DNA from: DATFVJ01 sp963712955
Lineage (GTDB): Bacteria; Actinomycetota; Actinomycetes; Streptosporangiales; Streptosporangiaceae
Direction of reading: 5' to 3'
NCBI GenBank assembly: GCA_963712955.1
Contig: CAVQKF010000011.1
Span: forward strand, 1-64,000
DNA: 64,000 nucleotides
Shown: one piece after another, positions 1 to 9,986 of the stretch
Position numbering within the stretch: the stretch's first letter is position 1
Layout of the letters: every line of letters begins with the position of its first letter
Notes under the pieces: model-generated
Told to the model about the DNA's origin: nothing
What the model saw: the letters and a program-made list of their open reading frames with translations, nothing else
The model's database searches: none
Made by a program: the position numbers and the translations under genes

Positions 1-1
1 G

Positions 2-733
2 ATGAGCGCGCCCGCCCGGCTCAATGCGGTGGACGCGGTTGCCCACCGTGAGTTGTCCGCGATCTGGCGGGACGCAGACACTGACGACCGGGTCCGCGCG
101 GTGCTCGTACGCGGTGAGGGCACCGCGTTCTCCGCAGGGGGGGACCTGGCGATGATCGAGGAGATGATCGAGGACTACCAGGTCCGCGCGCGCGTGCTTG
201 CCGAGGCCCGTGACATCGTGTACAACCTGGTCAACTGCTCCAAACCAGTGGTCAGCGCCATCCAGGGCCCCGCAGTCGGCGCGGGCCTCGCGGTTGGGCT
301 GCTCGCCGACGTGTCGGTCGCGGGGCGGGGTGCCCGGATCATCGATGGCCATACCCGGCTCGGCGTTGTGGCAGGCGACCACTCGGCGCTTGTGTGGCCG
401 CTGCTGTGCGGCCTTGCCAAGGCCAATTTGTACCTGCTGCTGTGCGAGCCGGTCTCCGGCGCGGAGGCCGAGCGGATCGGCCTTGTGAGCGTCTGTGTGG
501 ATGACGACCTCGTGCACGAGGAGGCGCTGCGGATCGCGCGCAGGCTCGCGGCCGGTGCGGCCGGGGCGCTCAGGTGGACCAAGTACACGCTGAACAACTG
601 GCTGCGGCAGGCAGGGCCGGCGTTCGACGCCTCCCTGGCGTTCGAGTTCTTCCAGTTCGCTCCCTCGGACATCCGCGAGGGCGTCCGCGCCCTGCGCGAG
701 AAACGCGATCCCGACCACAGCGGCAGCTCATGA
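2..733 (+). CDS. Enoyl-CoA hydratase/isomerase family protein (5' end cut by window)
   Basis: Crotonase-fold enzyme that hydrates or isomerises enoyl-CoA esters in acyl-CoA catabolism. The oxyanion-hole motifs are visible: AFSAGGDL near residue 43 and GPAVGAGLAVGLLADVSVA near residue 90. At 243 residues it is about 20 short of the family, and the visible part begins just before the conserved N-terminal strand (LNAVDAVAH), so the true start lies upstream of the window; the ATG at position 2 is probably internal. It converges with a broken acyl-CoA dehydrogenase gene, which fits a fatty-acid or steroid side-chain degradation locus. The substrate cannot be told from sequence. Confidence 0.85.
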   Translation: MSAPARLNAVDAVAHRELSAIWRDADTDDRVRAVLVRGEGTAFSAGGDLAMIEEMIEDYQVRARVLAEARDIVYNLVNCSKPVVSAIQGPAVGAGLAVGLLADVSVAGRGARIIDGHTRLGVVAGDHSALVWPLLCGLAKANLYLLLCEPVSGAEAERIGLVSVCVDDDLVHEEALRIARRLAAGAAGALRWTKYTLNNWLRQAGPAFDASLAFEFFQFAPSDIREGVRALREKRDPDHSGSS

Positions 734-865
734 TCGCGGCGCAGGCCGAACCGTACGTACCCCCGAAACGTCGCAGGAAACGGACATTCCGCCCGCCGGG
801 ACGACGTTTTCGGAGGGGAAGTCTCAGTCGCACCTGAATCTGGGTGCGACTGGCTGCGCAGCCGT

Positions 866-2048
866 TCAGTATGAGCGGGGTAGTCCAAGCTCGTGGGTGG
901 CGATGTGGGCCAGGATCAGCTCTTCCGTCACCGGCGCGACCGGCCCGATTCTCGCGTCACGGAACATCCTGGCGACCGGGTACTCCAGCGAGTAGGCCAT
1001 CCCGCCGAACGTCTGGAACGCGCGGTCCGCCGCCTCCCATGACGCCTGCGCGGCGGTGAGCTTGGCGATATTGGCCTCCGTGCCGCAGGGCTGATGACCG
1101 TCGAACAGCCACGCCGCCTTGTAGGTCATCAGCCTGGCGAGCTCGGTCTTGGCCTTGATCTGCGCGAGCGGGAAGGCGATCGCCTGGTTCGCGCCGACCG
1201 GCCGGCCGAAGACCTCCCGCTTGCGCGCGTAATCGCACGTCACTTCCAGCGCCGCGTCCGCGCCGCCGACCGCGCTTGCGGCGACGATGATCCGCTCGGG
1301 GTTGAGGATGTCCCAGAGCACAGCGAAACCCTGATCCACCTCGCCGAGCACCCGGTGGGCTGGCACGCGGACATCGTCGAGGAACACGATGTTGGAGGGA
1401 ACCGTGTTCCAGCCGCAGCCTCGGGATCGGCTGGTAGGTGAGCGTGCCCGCGGCGGTGGCCTCCTTAACGTCGACGAGCAGTACGGTGAGGCCGCTGGTG
1501 CGGGGCTTGGCCTCGGCGGCAGGAATCGTCCTGGTCACAAGCAGCATGTAGCCGGTACGCCGCACACCGGAGATCCAGATCTTCTGGCCGCGCACCAGGA
1601 AGTCGGAGCCGTCCCTGCGGGCGTGCGTCGTGATCTGGAGCGAGTCGCTTCCCGCGTCAGGTTCTGTGATGGCGAAGCAGGTCTCCAGCTGGCCCGCGGC
1701 GAGCCTCGGGAGCAGCTCGCGTTTCTGTTCCCCTGTGCCGTGCCTGGTGATGGTGAGCGCGCCGAAGCACGGGGTGAGAAGGTAAATGACGGACGCGGCA
1801 GCACCGGCCCCCGATGCGGAAAGCGTCTCCGTTGCCACCGCGAGCTCGAGCAGGCCCTGGCCGCCCCCGCCGTAGTCCTGCGGCACGCACAGCCCGAGCC
1901 AGCCACCCTTGGCCAGATCCGCCCAGACCTCTTCGGGCCGACGTTTGTCTTGCTCGCAGCGGTCCCAGTAGCTGCCGTCATGGTGTGCGCCGATCTCTGC
2001 GACGCCCTCGCGCACGGCCGCAGCCGTCTCCGGCAGGTTGAAGTCCAT
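866..2048 (-). pseudogene. Acyl-CoA dehydrogenase, frameshifted
   Basis: FAD-dependent acyl-CoA dehydrogenase. The N-terminal frame starts at ATG 2048 (MDFNLPETAAAV, preceded by AGGAAGG) and carries the FAD-contact segment CFAITEPDAGSDS and KIWISG. It loses sense after the IPRLRLEHG segment near 1420. The C-terminal half (NTVPSNIVFLDDVRVP, then YARKREVFGRPVG and the FGGMAYSLEYPVARMFRDARI end) continues in another frame from about 1410. One missing or extra base near 1400-1425 explains this. Together the two halves give a normal length of about 390 residues. It is either a recent pseudogene or an assembly indel. Confidence 0.85.
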
Positions 2049-2182
2049 GTTCTGCCTTCCTGGCGATCCTGGCGGCCCGCGTTCTCCCCAGCTCCCGGGG
2101 TAGACCCTCATCGACCCTCATCGGGTCCGACGTTAGCCGGGCCTGACATTGACCGCGCCCACCCTAACCGAACGGGATTCGG

Positions 2183-2599
2183 TCAGGTAGCCGATCGCGC
2201 GGCGCCCGCACGTCCGGCGCCCCCGTCTTCCCGGCCCAGCGGGAGCGGACGTACCCGCAGATGACCCTGGGCGATCGAGATCGCCGCACCGGCCTCGAGA
2301 TCGGCTGCGACAGCCGCGAGATTGGCGAGGATCAGCGCGGCCTGCTGCGGCGGGCTGAGCCGGTCGGCCGAGCGGAGCAGCACGAGCGACGGGCTTGGCA
2401 CGCCGCGGAGCGCGCGCATGACGGTGAAGTCGGTATCGGCGGAGATGAGTGCCTGGCCGTGGGACCTGGCGTGGGCGAGGATCTGGTTGTCGTCGGCGGT
2501 GAGCCGGCCATAATCTCGCACGTGGTCCGCCTCGTGGCCGTTTTCGCGCAGCACCTCGGCGATCCCTGGTGACAGGCTCGCGTCGACGAGGAACCTCAT
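2183..2599 (-). CDS. DUF5615 PIN-like protein, putative toxin
   Basis: A 138-residue protein beginning MRFLVDASLSPGIAEVLRENGHEADHV, the hallmark of DUF5615, a PIN-like nuclease fold. Conserved acidic positions are visible (LVDASLS, then DDNQILAHAR and LISADTDF). It overlaps the upstream DUF433 gene by four bases (ATGA), the usual antitoxin-then-toxin arrangement; the Mycobacterium tuberculosis VapBC45 pair (DUF433 + DUF5615) is an example. The last ~35 residues are Gly/Ala/Arg-rich and may be non-conserved. Nuclease activity is inferred from family only. Confidence 0.8.
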   Translation of the reverse strand: MRFLVDASLSPGIAEVLRENGHEADHVRDYGRLTADDNQILAHARSHGQALISADTDFTVMRALRGVPSPSLVLLRSADRLSPPQQAALILANLAAVAADLEAGAAISIAQGHLRVRPLPLGREDGGAGRAGAARSAT

Positions 2600-2826
2600 G
2601 CCGGCAATGTGAGCGGCAGTTCGCGTTCGTGTACGGCGACCGCGGCGAATTCAAGCGCGGCGAGGATATCCTCGCGGTCGAGATATGGATAGTCGGCCAG
2701 GATCTGGTCGATGGCGCGTCCTGCGGCCAGTTGACCGAGCACGGTCGGCACCGTCACCCGGGTACGCCTGATGCACGGCAGCCCGTTCATCCGGTTCGGG
2801 TCGATGCTGATCCGCGAAAGCGCCAT
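2596..2826 (-). CDS. DUF433 antitoxin-like protein
   Basis: A 76-residue DUF433 protein: ISIDPNRMNGLPCIRRTRVTV, followed by a small helical DNA-binding-like domain (VLGQLAAGRAIDQILADYPYLDREDILAAL). It precedes and overlaps the DUF5615 gene by four bases, so the two are translationally coupled. It probably neutralises the downstream PIN-like protein and may autoregulate the pair; no operator was recognised. The pair sits inside a set of lipid catabolism genes, two of which are broken. Confidence 0.82.
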   Translation of the reverse strand: MALSRISIDPNRMNGLPCIRRTRVTVPTVLGQLAAGRAIDQILADYPYLDREDILAALEFAAVAVHERELPLTLPA

Positions 2827-2874
2827 GGTCCGATGGTAAGACGGGCAGGGGCCTTCCGCGCCCTGCCGGCGCGG

Positions 2875-4055
2875 CTACGGCCGGTTGCGGCCGAGACGTT
2901 CGTGCGCGGCCACCCACTCGTCCGCCACGACCGCCGAGCCGAGCGAGAGCTCGCCGCACAGGACGGTCGCGGCCACGATCTCGGCGAGCTTGCGCACCTT
3001 GCCGGCCCCGTAGCAGCCAAGCAGCTCGAGGCACTCGCGCTGGGTGGGCAGTCCGGTGCCGCCGCCGTAGGTGGCGACGATCAGCGCGGGGATCGTGATC
3101 GAGTAGTAGTAGGCACCGTCTGGCGAGCAGTTCGGTGTGCACCAGCGCGGCCGACGACTCGGCCACGTTCGCGATGTCCTGGCCGGTCGCCATGAACAGC
3201 GCGGCGATCCCGTTGGCCGAGTGGTTGCCGTTGTTGTTCACGCCGGACATCAGGCCGCCGAGGTTGGAGATCTGGCGGCCTGGAACATCTGCCCGGGAGT
3301 GGTGTGCATGACGCTCGCGGACCAGTCCGGCGGGATCGTCGCCTCTGCGGTGACCCGCTTGCCCCTGGTGCGCAGGATGTTGATCTGCGAGCTCTTCTTG
3401 TCCGTGGCCAGGTTCGACTCCAGGCAGAAGTGCCGCACGCCCGGGGTATTGCGCCCGGATCCAGTTGCACGCCTGCCAGGTTGCCTTGCCCGTCATGTTC
3501 TGGCCTGCGGCGTCGCCGGTGGTGTAGTTGAACCGGAGGAAAATGACCTGCTGGCGGAGAACTGCTCGATGTCGTGCAGGCGCCCGGTGCGGGTGCTCGC
3601 CTCGGCCTGCCGCTTGATGGCGTCGAAGTTCGCCGTCACCCATTCTCCGAAGGCCCTGGCCTCTCGCGCGCTGTCGAACCCGAACGCCGGCGCACGCTGC
3701 ATCACGTCATCCATCACTGTGGTCTTGACGCCGCCGGCGCGGTGCAGCAACTTCATCCCCCGGTTGTAGCTGGCCACCAGCGTCCCCTCGGTCGTCGCCA
3801 GCGGCACGTAAAACTCTCCTCGTGCGTGCTCGCCGTTGACCAGCAGCGGCCGGCTATCCCGATCGGCACCTGGGCCACGCCCATGAAGTTCTCGAGTTTC
3901 CCGGGAGCTCGCCGGGTCGATGGAGTAACGGCCGGTGTGCTCCAGGCGGACGCCGGTGGCCTCCAGAAGGAACTCCAGCCGTTTCGCTGCGGCCGCGCGG
4001 CTGTAGTCGTCATCCAGGCGCGGGATCGGGCCACGTTCACGGCGGGAGCCATCAT
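2875..4055 (-). pseudogene. Hydroxymethylglutaryl-CoA reductase-like gene, multiply frameshifted
   Basis: The HMG-CoA reductase fold is recognisable in pieces spread over three frames. In order: start at ATG 4055 after GAGGGAAGGAACG; ENFMGVAQVPIGIAG; PLATTEGTLVASYNRGMKLL (catalytic Glu region); NYTTGDAAGQNM (cofactor segment); LESNLATDKKSSQINILRTRGKRV (catalytic Lys region); GGLMSGVNNNGNHSANGIAALF; and YGGGTGLPTQRECLELLGCYG, ending HERLGRNRP at TAG 2875. At least five frame changes are needed (about 3835, 3560, 3440, 3290 and 3120), so no full-length protein is encoded as written. The intact gene would make about 390 residues. Confidence 0.8.
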
Positions 4056-4102
4056 GGCGGCGTTCCTTCCCTCATCATTACCGAACGGGTGGTGCGGCAT
4101 CG

Positions 4103-5622
4103 TCACCGCGGGATGAGCTCGTCCTTCAAGATCTTGCCGAGGGCGTTCTTCGGCAGTTCGTCGCGGAACTCGACGCGCCGCGGGTATTTGTAGGCCGCCA
4201 TGCGTTCCTTGCAGAATTCGATGAGTTCCGGCGCGGTGAGCGAGCTGCCCGGCAGGAGCGCGACGACGGCCATGACCTCCTCGCCGAGCCGCTCGTCTGG
4301 GATGCCGACGACGGCGGCTTCGGCGACCGCCGGATGGGCGTGCAGCAAATCCTCGATCTCTTTCGGGTACACGTTGTACCCACCGCGGATGATGAGCTCC
4401 TTCTTCCGGCCGACGATGAAGAGAAATCCGTCCTCGTCGAAGTAGCCGAGGTCACCGGTGTGGAGCCAGTCATCGGTGAAGGCGCCTGCGGTAGCCTGCG
4501 GGCTGTTCAGGTAACCCTTCATCACGTGCAGCCCACGGGTGACCACTTCGCCCACGTTGTCCCTGCCGGGTGGCAGCATCCGTGCCGTCTTCGTCCCATA
4601 CCTGGGTCTGGGTCCCCCAGATCGGCTTGCCGACACTGTAGACACGGCGTTCGCTGACGCTGCTGTTGAAGGTCGTCGTGGATGCGGTTTCTGTCATCCC
4701 GTACCCCTCGAGAATAACCACACCGAAGCGCTCCTCGAAGGCGTCGAGGACCGGCGCGGGTATCGAGGCGCCGCCCGAGATCGCGACGCGGAGCGAGGAG
4801 ACGTCGTAGCTGTCCAGTTCGGGGTACGACAGCAGGCGATGAACATCGTGGGCACGCCCTCGAAGATGGTCGCCCGGTCGCGCTGGATCGCGGTCGAGGA
4901 CCGCCGCGGGATCGAAGCGCGGGATGAGGGACATCGTGCAGCCGAACCGCACGCAGACGTTCATGATGCTGGACAGGCCGAACACGTGGAAGAGCGGGAG
5001 GACGGTAATGACGACGTCGTCTGGCTGCACGTCAAACAGGCGCCCGGGGATGTCGGCATTCATGTACAGCTGCAGGTGGGTCAGCTCGGCACCCTTGGGG
5101 CGGCCCGTAGTGCCGGACGTGTAGATGATGACGGCGGCGTCGGTTAGCTCCCTGCGCGCGAGCACGTGCCCGTTCGCCGGAGCAGCGAGGAGCCGTTCGA
5201 ACGGGAGAGCGGCGATCCATATGCTCGCCGTGACCCGACGGCGTAGATCTCAGCTCAGCCCGGCTGACGCCGCACCCTTGGCCGCGTCGCCGAGGATTCC
5301 CTCCCAGGTGATGAGGATCCTCGCGCGCAGTCGCCGAGGTGAATGCCACTTCGGGCGCCTTGAACATCACATTCAGCGGCACCACCACGCCGCCGGCCTT
5401 CAGGATCCCGAAGTAGGCGACCAGGAACTGCGGAATGTTGGGTAGCTGCAGCCCCACGACCTCGCCCGGCCGTAGGCCCGACGCCTCAAGGCCGGCGGCA
5501 AGCCGATCGGATAGTGCGTCCAGTTCTGAATAGGTCATTTTCCCGCCGGCAAAGACTGTCACCGGCTTATCGGGTGACGCGTCTGCTGATTCGCGCAGTA
5601 TCGTCGCGAGGTTGAAACTCAT
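4103..5622 (-). pseudogene. Long-chain acyl-CoA synthetase (AMP-forming), frameshifted
   Basis: ANL-superfamily acyl-CoA ligase in three frames. The start is ATG 5622 (MSFNLATILRESADASPDKPV). Frame one ends around PLNVMFKAPEVAF. Frame two carries the AMP-binding P-loop IYTSGTTGRPKGAELTH and EGYGMTETAS. Frame three carries WLHTGDLGYFDEDGF, GRKKELIIRGGYNVYPKEIE and the catalytic C-terminal lysine region PKNALGKILKDELIPR, ending at 4103. Frame changes lie near 5345, 4860-4890 and 4600. Restored length would be about 505 residues. It lies just upstream of the HMG-CoA reductase pseudogene on the same strand and was probably co-transcribed with it. Confidence 0.85.
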
Positions 5623-5837
5623 CGCCTGCTCCGTTCCCCTCCACGTTAAACGATCTTGAGGCCGGGATCGGATCCGCATGGCGGTTTGCTGCCTGTCGGG
5701 GCTGCGAGCCCAGCCGTCCACTGCCGGCTACCCCAGCCTGCGGCGCGCAAACGGTCTTGGTTACCGGACCGGCTCCTGCCCGCAGGCACCCAGGCCGCCG
5801 AGCGCGCGGGGCTCGCCGATCAGCGGAGAGCCTGAGG

Positions 5838-6719
5838 TCATGAAACCCGCCGCAGGCTCGCCTGTGGTCTCTTGGCGCCGCCGGATGGGTGAAACCGGCC
5901 GCGTACACCCGCCACCGCCGCGCCGCACCTTGTGACAATCACCGGGTTCAGCTCAAGCTCGGTGACCTGGGGAACCCGCACGGCCAGCCGGCTTACGCGC
6001 TCGAGCAGCCCGGCGAGGGCCGCGACGTCGAGCGCGGCCTGCCCGTCCGCGGATCGGGCTGAAGACGGACCAGAATCTGTGGGAGACGGTGCCGCAGAGG
6101 GCGCCGGAGACGTTGCAGGAGCAGGCTCCGGCGAGGTTTCCGCCTCGTCGGGATTGAGGGCCCGCTCGCTTTCGTCGTCGGCTGTCGTCGCCACGACCGC
6201 ATCGGGCCGCGGCGCGGCGGGCCCGCCGCGCAACTCGTCGAGCATGTCTCTGGCATCATGGGCGGTCAGCGGCGCGGGCCTGCAGACGCGGGCGCCGACG
6301 AGCGCGCCGGCCGGGCCGCCGAGGACGAGCGAGACATGTGCCTGTCCGCCGGGGTCTCTGGTGACGCGCACGATGACCTCCGCACCTTGCTGCGGCTGAC
6401 GGCGGATCCGCACGTCGGTCATCGCCGGCCCGAGCGAGGCCGCGAGCCGCCGGTACGTCATCCGCACCTGGGCGGGCGTCGCCAGCCCGCAGCGCGTGAT
6501 CTCCGGCCGCCCGGCCAGCCGGGCGCCCTCCGCGACCAGGGTCACAGGGAAACCCAGCCACCAGGCGGCCTCGACGGCGCTGTCGGCGCTGTCGGCGGTC
6601 ACGGTCTCAGCGACCGGGATCCCATACCGCCCGAGCATGACGGTGAGCAGGCGCCGGGCCGAAGGACCGGCAGCGTCGGCGATCGCCCTGGTCAGTTGCC
6701 CGGCCGATGTGGCGGTCAT
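5838..6719 (-). CDS. ATP-grasp_5-like protein, degenerate beta subunit of ADP-forming acyl-CoA synthetase
   Basis: A 293-residue protein resembling the C-terminal ATP-grasp domain of ADP-forming acyl-CoA synthetases, as found in the neighbouring 917-residue protein. Shared segments are LLTVMLGRYGIPVAETVTA, AAWWLGFPVTL and the closing VPQVTELELNPVIV. It lacks the HxSDxGG motif that is present in the neighbour as HESDAGG. It carries a 60-residue Pro/Ser/Ala/Glu-rich insert before the last strand. Start at ATG 6719 follows AAGGAG. A regulatory or inactive paralogue is likely; activity should not be assumed. Confidence 0.65.
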   Translation of the reverse strand: MTATSAGQLTRAIADAAGPSARRLLTVMLGRYGIPVAETVTADSADSAVEAAWWLGFPVTLVAEGARLAGRPEITRCGLATPAQVRMTYRRLAASLGPAMTDVRIRRQPQQGAEVIVRVTRDPGGQAHVSLVLGGPAGALVGARVCRPAPLTAHDARDMLDELRGGPAAPRPDAVVATTADDESERALNPDEAETSPEPAPATSPAPSAAPSPTDSGPSSARSADGQAALDVAALAGLLERVSRLAVRVPQVTELELNPVIVTRCGAAVAGVRGRFHPSGGAKRPQASLRRVS

Positions 6720-6780
6720 AGCAACTCCTTTGGTACGACCCGGCTCCCGTCGCGGCCGCGCTCGGTCCGGATCAGGCACG

Positions 6781-6912
6781 GCCGCCGCAAGAAGGGTCTT
6801 GCTGACTCCACCGGAGAGATTTGTACCCGCGAACCCACGGCCCTGACACCGTCCGGCAGGGCAATGAAGGAATCGAACTACGGCCGGCGACTTTCGGCAG
6901 GTCATCGGCGAC
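6781..6912 (-). repeat. Diverged duplicate of the 3' end of the adjacent synthetase gene
   Basis: Bases 6781-6912 align with 7009-7140, the last ~45 codons of the downstream-lying synthetase/GNAT gene. They share GCCGCCGCAAGAA at one end and GGCAGGTCATCGGCGA at the other, with several indels between. The copy is out of frame and has no start. It looks like debris from a tandem duplication or recombination at the synthetase 3' end that may also have produced the ATP-grasp paralogue. Confidence 0.7.
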
Positions 6913-7002
6913 GCCGGATTAGCGCATGGGATGCGACTCCTCCCGGCCCTGAACGGCCGGGATTCCCCGCATGCTGCGGGTTGAAAGGTTTGCGTATATT
7001 GA

Positions 7003-9756
7003 TCAGCGCAGCCGCCGCAAGAAAGGATCTTGCGGCTCCGCCGAGGAGATTCGCACGCGTGCACCGACGGCGCTGATACCGTCTGTGCGGGCGATGATGG
7101 GACCTAGCTCGGCGACTTCTGGCAGGTCATCGGCGAGCTTGGAAACACGCAGCAGCGTCTCGGCCAGCGGGGTGATACTGCCCCTTTGCGCGCCGCGTTG
7201 CCCGAAGAGCAGCGGGGCGGCACGGACGCCGCGGATCATGTCGGCCGCGTCGGTGTCGGTCAGGGGGGCGAGCCGTGCGGCGTGGTCGGTGAGGACGTCG
7301 GTGGAGGCGCCGCCGAGACTGAGGACCACGAGGGGGCCGAATACCGGGTCCTGGGCGACACCGATGAGTACTTCGATGCCGCCGCTGATCATCGGCTGCA
7401 CGAGCACCCGGTCGAGACCGGACCCGAACGTGTCCGCGAGCCGGTGGTAGGCGCGCCGGACGTCCCCCTTGGTGTGCAGGTCGGACTGGACTCCGCCCGC
7501 GTCGCTTTCGTGCACTAGCCCGGGTACGTCCGCTTTGAGCGCGACGTGCCCGCCCAGTTCCGCGGCGACGCGGACTGCTGCCTCTTCGGTCGTGACCGGC
7601 CTGGTCTCGATGAGCGCGATACCGTAGCAGCCGAGCAGTTCGATGGTCTCACCGGCGGAGAGCCAGCCGCCATGCGTGTGCCGCGCGAGGAAGCGCCCGG
7701 TCAGCGCGCGGGCATCGGCCTCCCGTATGCCATCGAGCTCGGGAACCTGGCCGCGCTCGCTGGAGCGCCAGGCCTGGTAGCGGGTGGCGTGTCCGAGTGC
7801 GCGGGCAGCGGTCTCTGGATAGGCGTAGCAGGGCACCGCGTCCTTGGTCGGGATCGACCCGCCCGGCTCCTCGCCGCCGCCCGCAGTGTTACCGTCATCG
7901 CTGCCGGAGCCAGCCCGCTGTGGGTGTGGGCCGTCACGCGCGAGCAGCGACACCCCGTCCGGCTGGCTGAGCAAGGCGGCCGCGAGCGGTTTGGTCGTCT
8001 TTGCCCTCGTGATCGCGGGAACGAGGTCGGCGATGGCGGTGGGCACGGCGATCGCGAGGATCATGTCGACGGCGTCGTCGGCGGCGATTTCTTCCAGGCA
8101 GGAGCGGAAGGCACGGGCGCCGACGGCGGCGGTGGTGTCGACGGGGCCTTTGACGGCGGCACCGGATGGCAGCAGGTAGCGCAGCCGCCGTTGGGTTGGG
8201 CCGCTGAGCGCGGTGACGCGCAGCCCGGCGTCTGCGCAGGCGTCGGCGGCAAGGACGACACCGCCGCCGGCGTTGGAGACGATAGCGACGCGATCGCCTG
8301 CGGGCAGTGGCTGGCTGGCGAGCAGGGCGGTGGCTTCGAGTAGCTCACCGAGGCTGGTGGTGGAAATGATGCCGGCCTGTTCGAAGAGGGCTTCGCGGGT
8401 AACCAGTGGGGTCGCGGCGGCGGCGTGGGAGGCGGCGGCCTGGTGGCCGACTGCGGACCGGCCCGCGTACACGGCAAGGACCGGGATCTGCTTGCCGACA
8501 CGGCGTGCCGTGCGGGCGAACTTGCGTGGGCTGCCGAACGATTCGACGTACATCACGGCCAGCCGGGTCATGTCGTCTTGTTCCCACCACAACAGCAGGT
8601 CGTTGGTCGACACGTCGTACTTGTCGCCAACCGAGGCGAACGACGAGATCCCGATGCCGAGCCGGGACAGCTGGTCGAGCAGGGCGACGCCGACGGCACC
8701 CGACTGCACGACCAGGCCAGCATCACCCGGCGCCGGGTGGGCGACGGCGAAGGTGGCGTTCAGGCCTAGGTGCGGCGCGGCGACGCCGAAGCAGTTCGGG
8801 CCGATCAGCCGCATGCCGTGACGGCGGCAGATGGCAAGCAGATCCGCGCCGGACCCGGTATCCAGGTCCGCGGTGATCACCACCAGGCCGCGGACACCGC
8901 GTTTCCCGCACTCTTCCGCCACATCCCTAACGGCTTGCGCGGGCACCACGATCACCGCCAGGTCCACCGGCTCGGGAAGATCGGAAACCGACGGCACGCA
9001 GGTCACCCCCTCGGCGTGGCCGCCACGTGGGTTCACGGCGTAGATGTGGCCGCTGTAGCCGTCGCCGACGATGTTGTGCAAGATGGCATGGCCGACGGTG
9101 CCCCGGCGGCGGCTCGCGCCGACGACGGCTACCGACGTGGGCGCGAGCAGGTAGCGCAGGCTCGCTACATCCGCCCGGCTCTCCCTGCCCGCCACCACGT
9201 CGAGGTAGCTGTCCATGCGGCGGTCGCTGTCGTCGTCGCGGGGAAGCGGGAAGGTGAGGCTGACCAGCCCGTCCTCGAGCTGCCGCTTGGCCGGCAGGCC
9301 CGCGGCGGCGAACACGCGAAGCATCGCCGTGTTGGTCGCAAGCGTCTGGGCGGTGAAGGCACTGAGGTTGCGGCGGCGTGCGATCGACACCAGATGCTCG
9401 AGCAGGAGTGTGGCGACGCCGCGGCCGTGCATATGGTCGGCGACCGCGAAAGCGATCTCCGCGGACCCGGACGTGCCTGTTGGCTCGTAGCTGGCCACGC
9501 CGACGAGCTGGCTGCCCAGCCAGGCGAGCAGCGCGGCGTGGTCTTCTCCAGGCTCGCGGCACACCCGCTTGGCCTCCTGCTCCGCAGCATGCGGGCTGAG
9601 GTTGAAGAACCGCAGGTACACGTTGTCGGGTGACATTGCCGCATGCATGAGGCGCACAGCATCGATGTCGTCGGGCCGGGTGGCCCTTATCTCGATCGTG
9701 GTGCCGTCTGTGAGCAGCGCATAGACGCCGGCCATGGGAATATGCGCCTGATTCAT
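7003..9756 (-). CDS. GNAT acetyltransferase / ADP-forming acyl-CoA synthetase fusion
   Basis: A 917-residue fusion. Residues ~10-170 form a GNAT domain (RATRPDDIDAVRLMHAAM; HMHGRGVATLLLEHLV acetyl-CoA loop). Next come a CoA-binding Rossmann domain (VAVVGASRRRGTVGHAIL), a ligase-CoA domain (GPNCFGV, QSGAVGVALLDQL; phospho-His region SHAAA), and a C-terminal ATP-grasp domain with VPGLVHESDAGGV. Homologues are protein lysine acetyltransferases of the PatA/Pat type or acetate-CoA ligases. It would couple acyl-CoA sensing with enzyme acetylation. Start at ATG 9756 follows AAGGACC and overlaps the stop of the DUF1918 gene (ATGA), so the two are coupled. A ~40-residue low-complexity insert lies near residue 640. 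Confidence 0.88.
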   Translation of the reverse strand: MNQAHIPMAGVYALLTDGTTIEIRATRPDDIDAVRLMHAAMSPDNVYLRFFNLSPHAAEQEAKRVCREPGEDHAALLAWLGSQLVGVASYEPTGTSGSAEIAFAVADHMHGRGVATLLLEHLVSIARRRNLSAFTAQTLATNTAMLRVFAAAGLPAKRQLEDGLVSLTFPLPRDDDSDRRMDSYLDVVAGRESRADVASLRYLLAPTSVAVVGASRRRGTVGHAILHNIVGDGYSGHIYAVNPRGGHAEGVTCVPSVSDLPEPVDLAVIVVPAQAVRDVAEECGKRGVRGLVVITADLDTGSGADLLAICRRHGMRLIGPNCFGVAAPHLGLNATFAVAHPAPGDAGLVVQSGAVGVALLDQLSRLGIGISSFASVGDKYDVSTNDLLLWWEQDDMTRLAVMYVESFGSPRKFARTARRVGKQIPVLAVYAGRSAVGHQAAASHAAAATPLVTREALFEQAGIISTTSLGELLEATALLASQPLPAGDRVAIVSNAGGGVVLAADACADAGLRVTALSGPTQRRLRYLLPSGAAVKGPVDTTAAVGARAFRSCLEEIAADDAVDMILAIAVPTAIADLVPAITRAKTTKPLAAALLSQPDGVSLLARDGPHPQRAGSGSDDGNTAGGGEEPGGSIPTKDAVPCYAYPETAARALGHATRYQAWRSSERGQVPELDGIREADARALTGRFLARHTHGGWLSAGETIELLGCYGIALIETRPVTTEEAAVRVAAELGGHVALKADVPGLVHESDAGGVQSDLHTKGDVRRAYHRLADTFGSGLDRVLVQPMISGGIEVLIGVAQDPVFGPLVVLSLGGASTDVLTDHAARLAPLTDTDAADMIRGVRAAPLLFGQRGAQRGSITPLAETLLRVSKLADDLPEVAELGPIIARTDGISAVGARVRISSAEPQDPFLRRLR

Positions 9757-9986
9757 CCAAGGTCCTTCGCACGCTTGGTGCCTTGCACCTGCAGCTTGCC
9801 TATACCGGCCGGGTGACTGGGCTCGATCCGGGCATAGGGGCCAGGGAACACCAGGGCGACGTGGCCGTCGCTCAGCCATTTGATGACGTAGGGTGGCGTC
9901 CCGTCCTCGTGCTGGACACCGATGACCAGGCCGACACGTTCCCCTTCGCCATCAACGACCAGGCGGTCGCCGACACATGCCTTCAT
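9753..9986 (-). CDS. DUF1918 domain protein
   Basis: A 77-residue DUF1918 protein (VGDRLVVDGEGERVGLVIGV; PPYVIKWLSDGHVALVFPGP), an SH3-like small beta fold. Two M. tuberculosis members are Rv0569, a dormancy-regulon gene, and Rv2302. The function is unknown; DNA binding has been suggested for the family. It is first in a two-gene unit with the synthetase/GNAT fusion (4-bp overlap). Its dormancy-linked family fits the hypoxia genes further along the window. Confidence 0.85.
   Translation of the reverse strand: MKACVGDRLVVDGEGERVGLVIGVQHEDGTPPYVIKWLSDGHVALVFPGPYARIEPSHPAGIGKLQVQGTKRAKDLG

Noticed and set aside
7100..7130. GGGACC motif within the synthetase gene as another DosR-like box
   Set aside because: Inside a coding region, with only one half-site and no promoter downstream.
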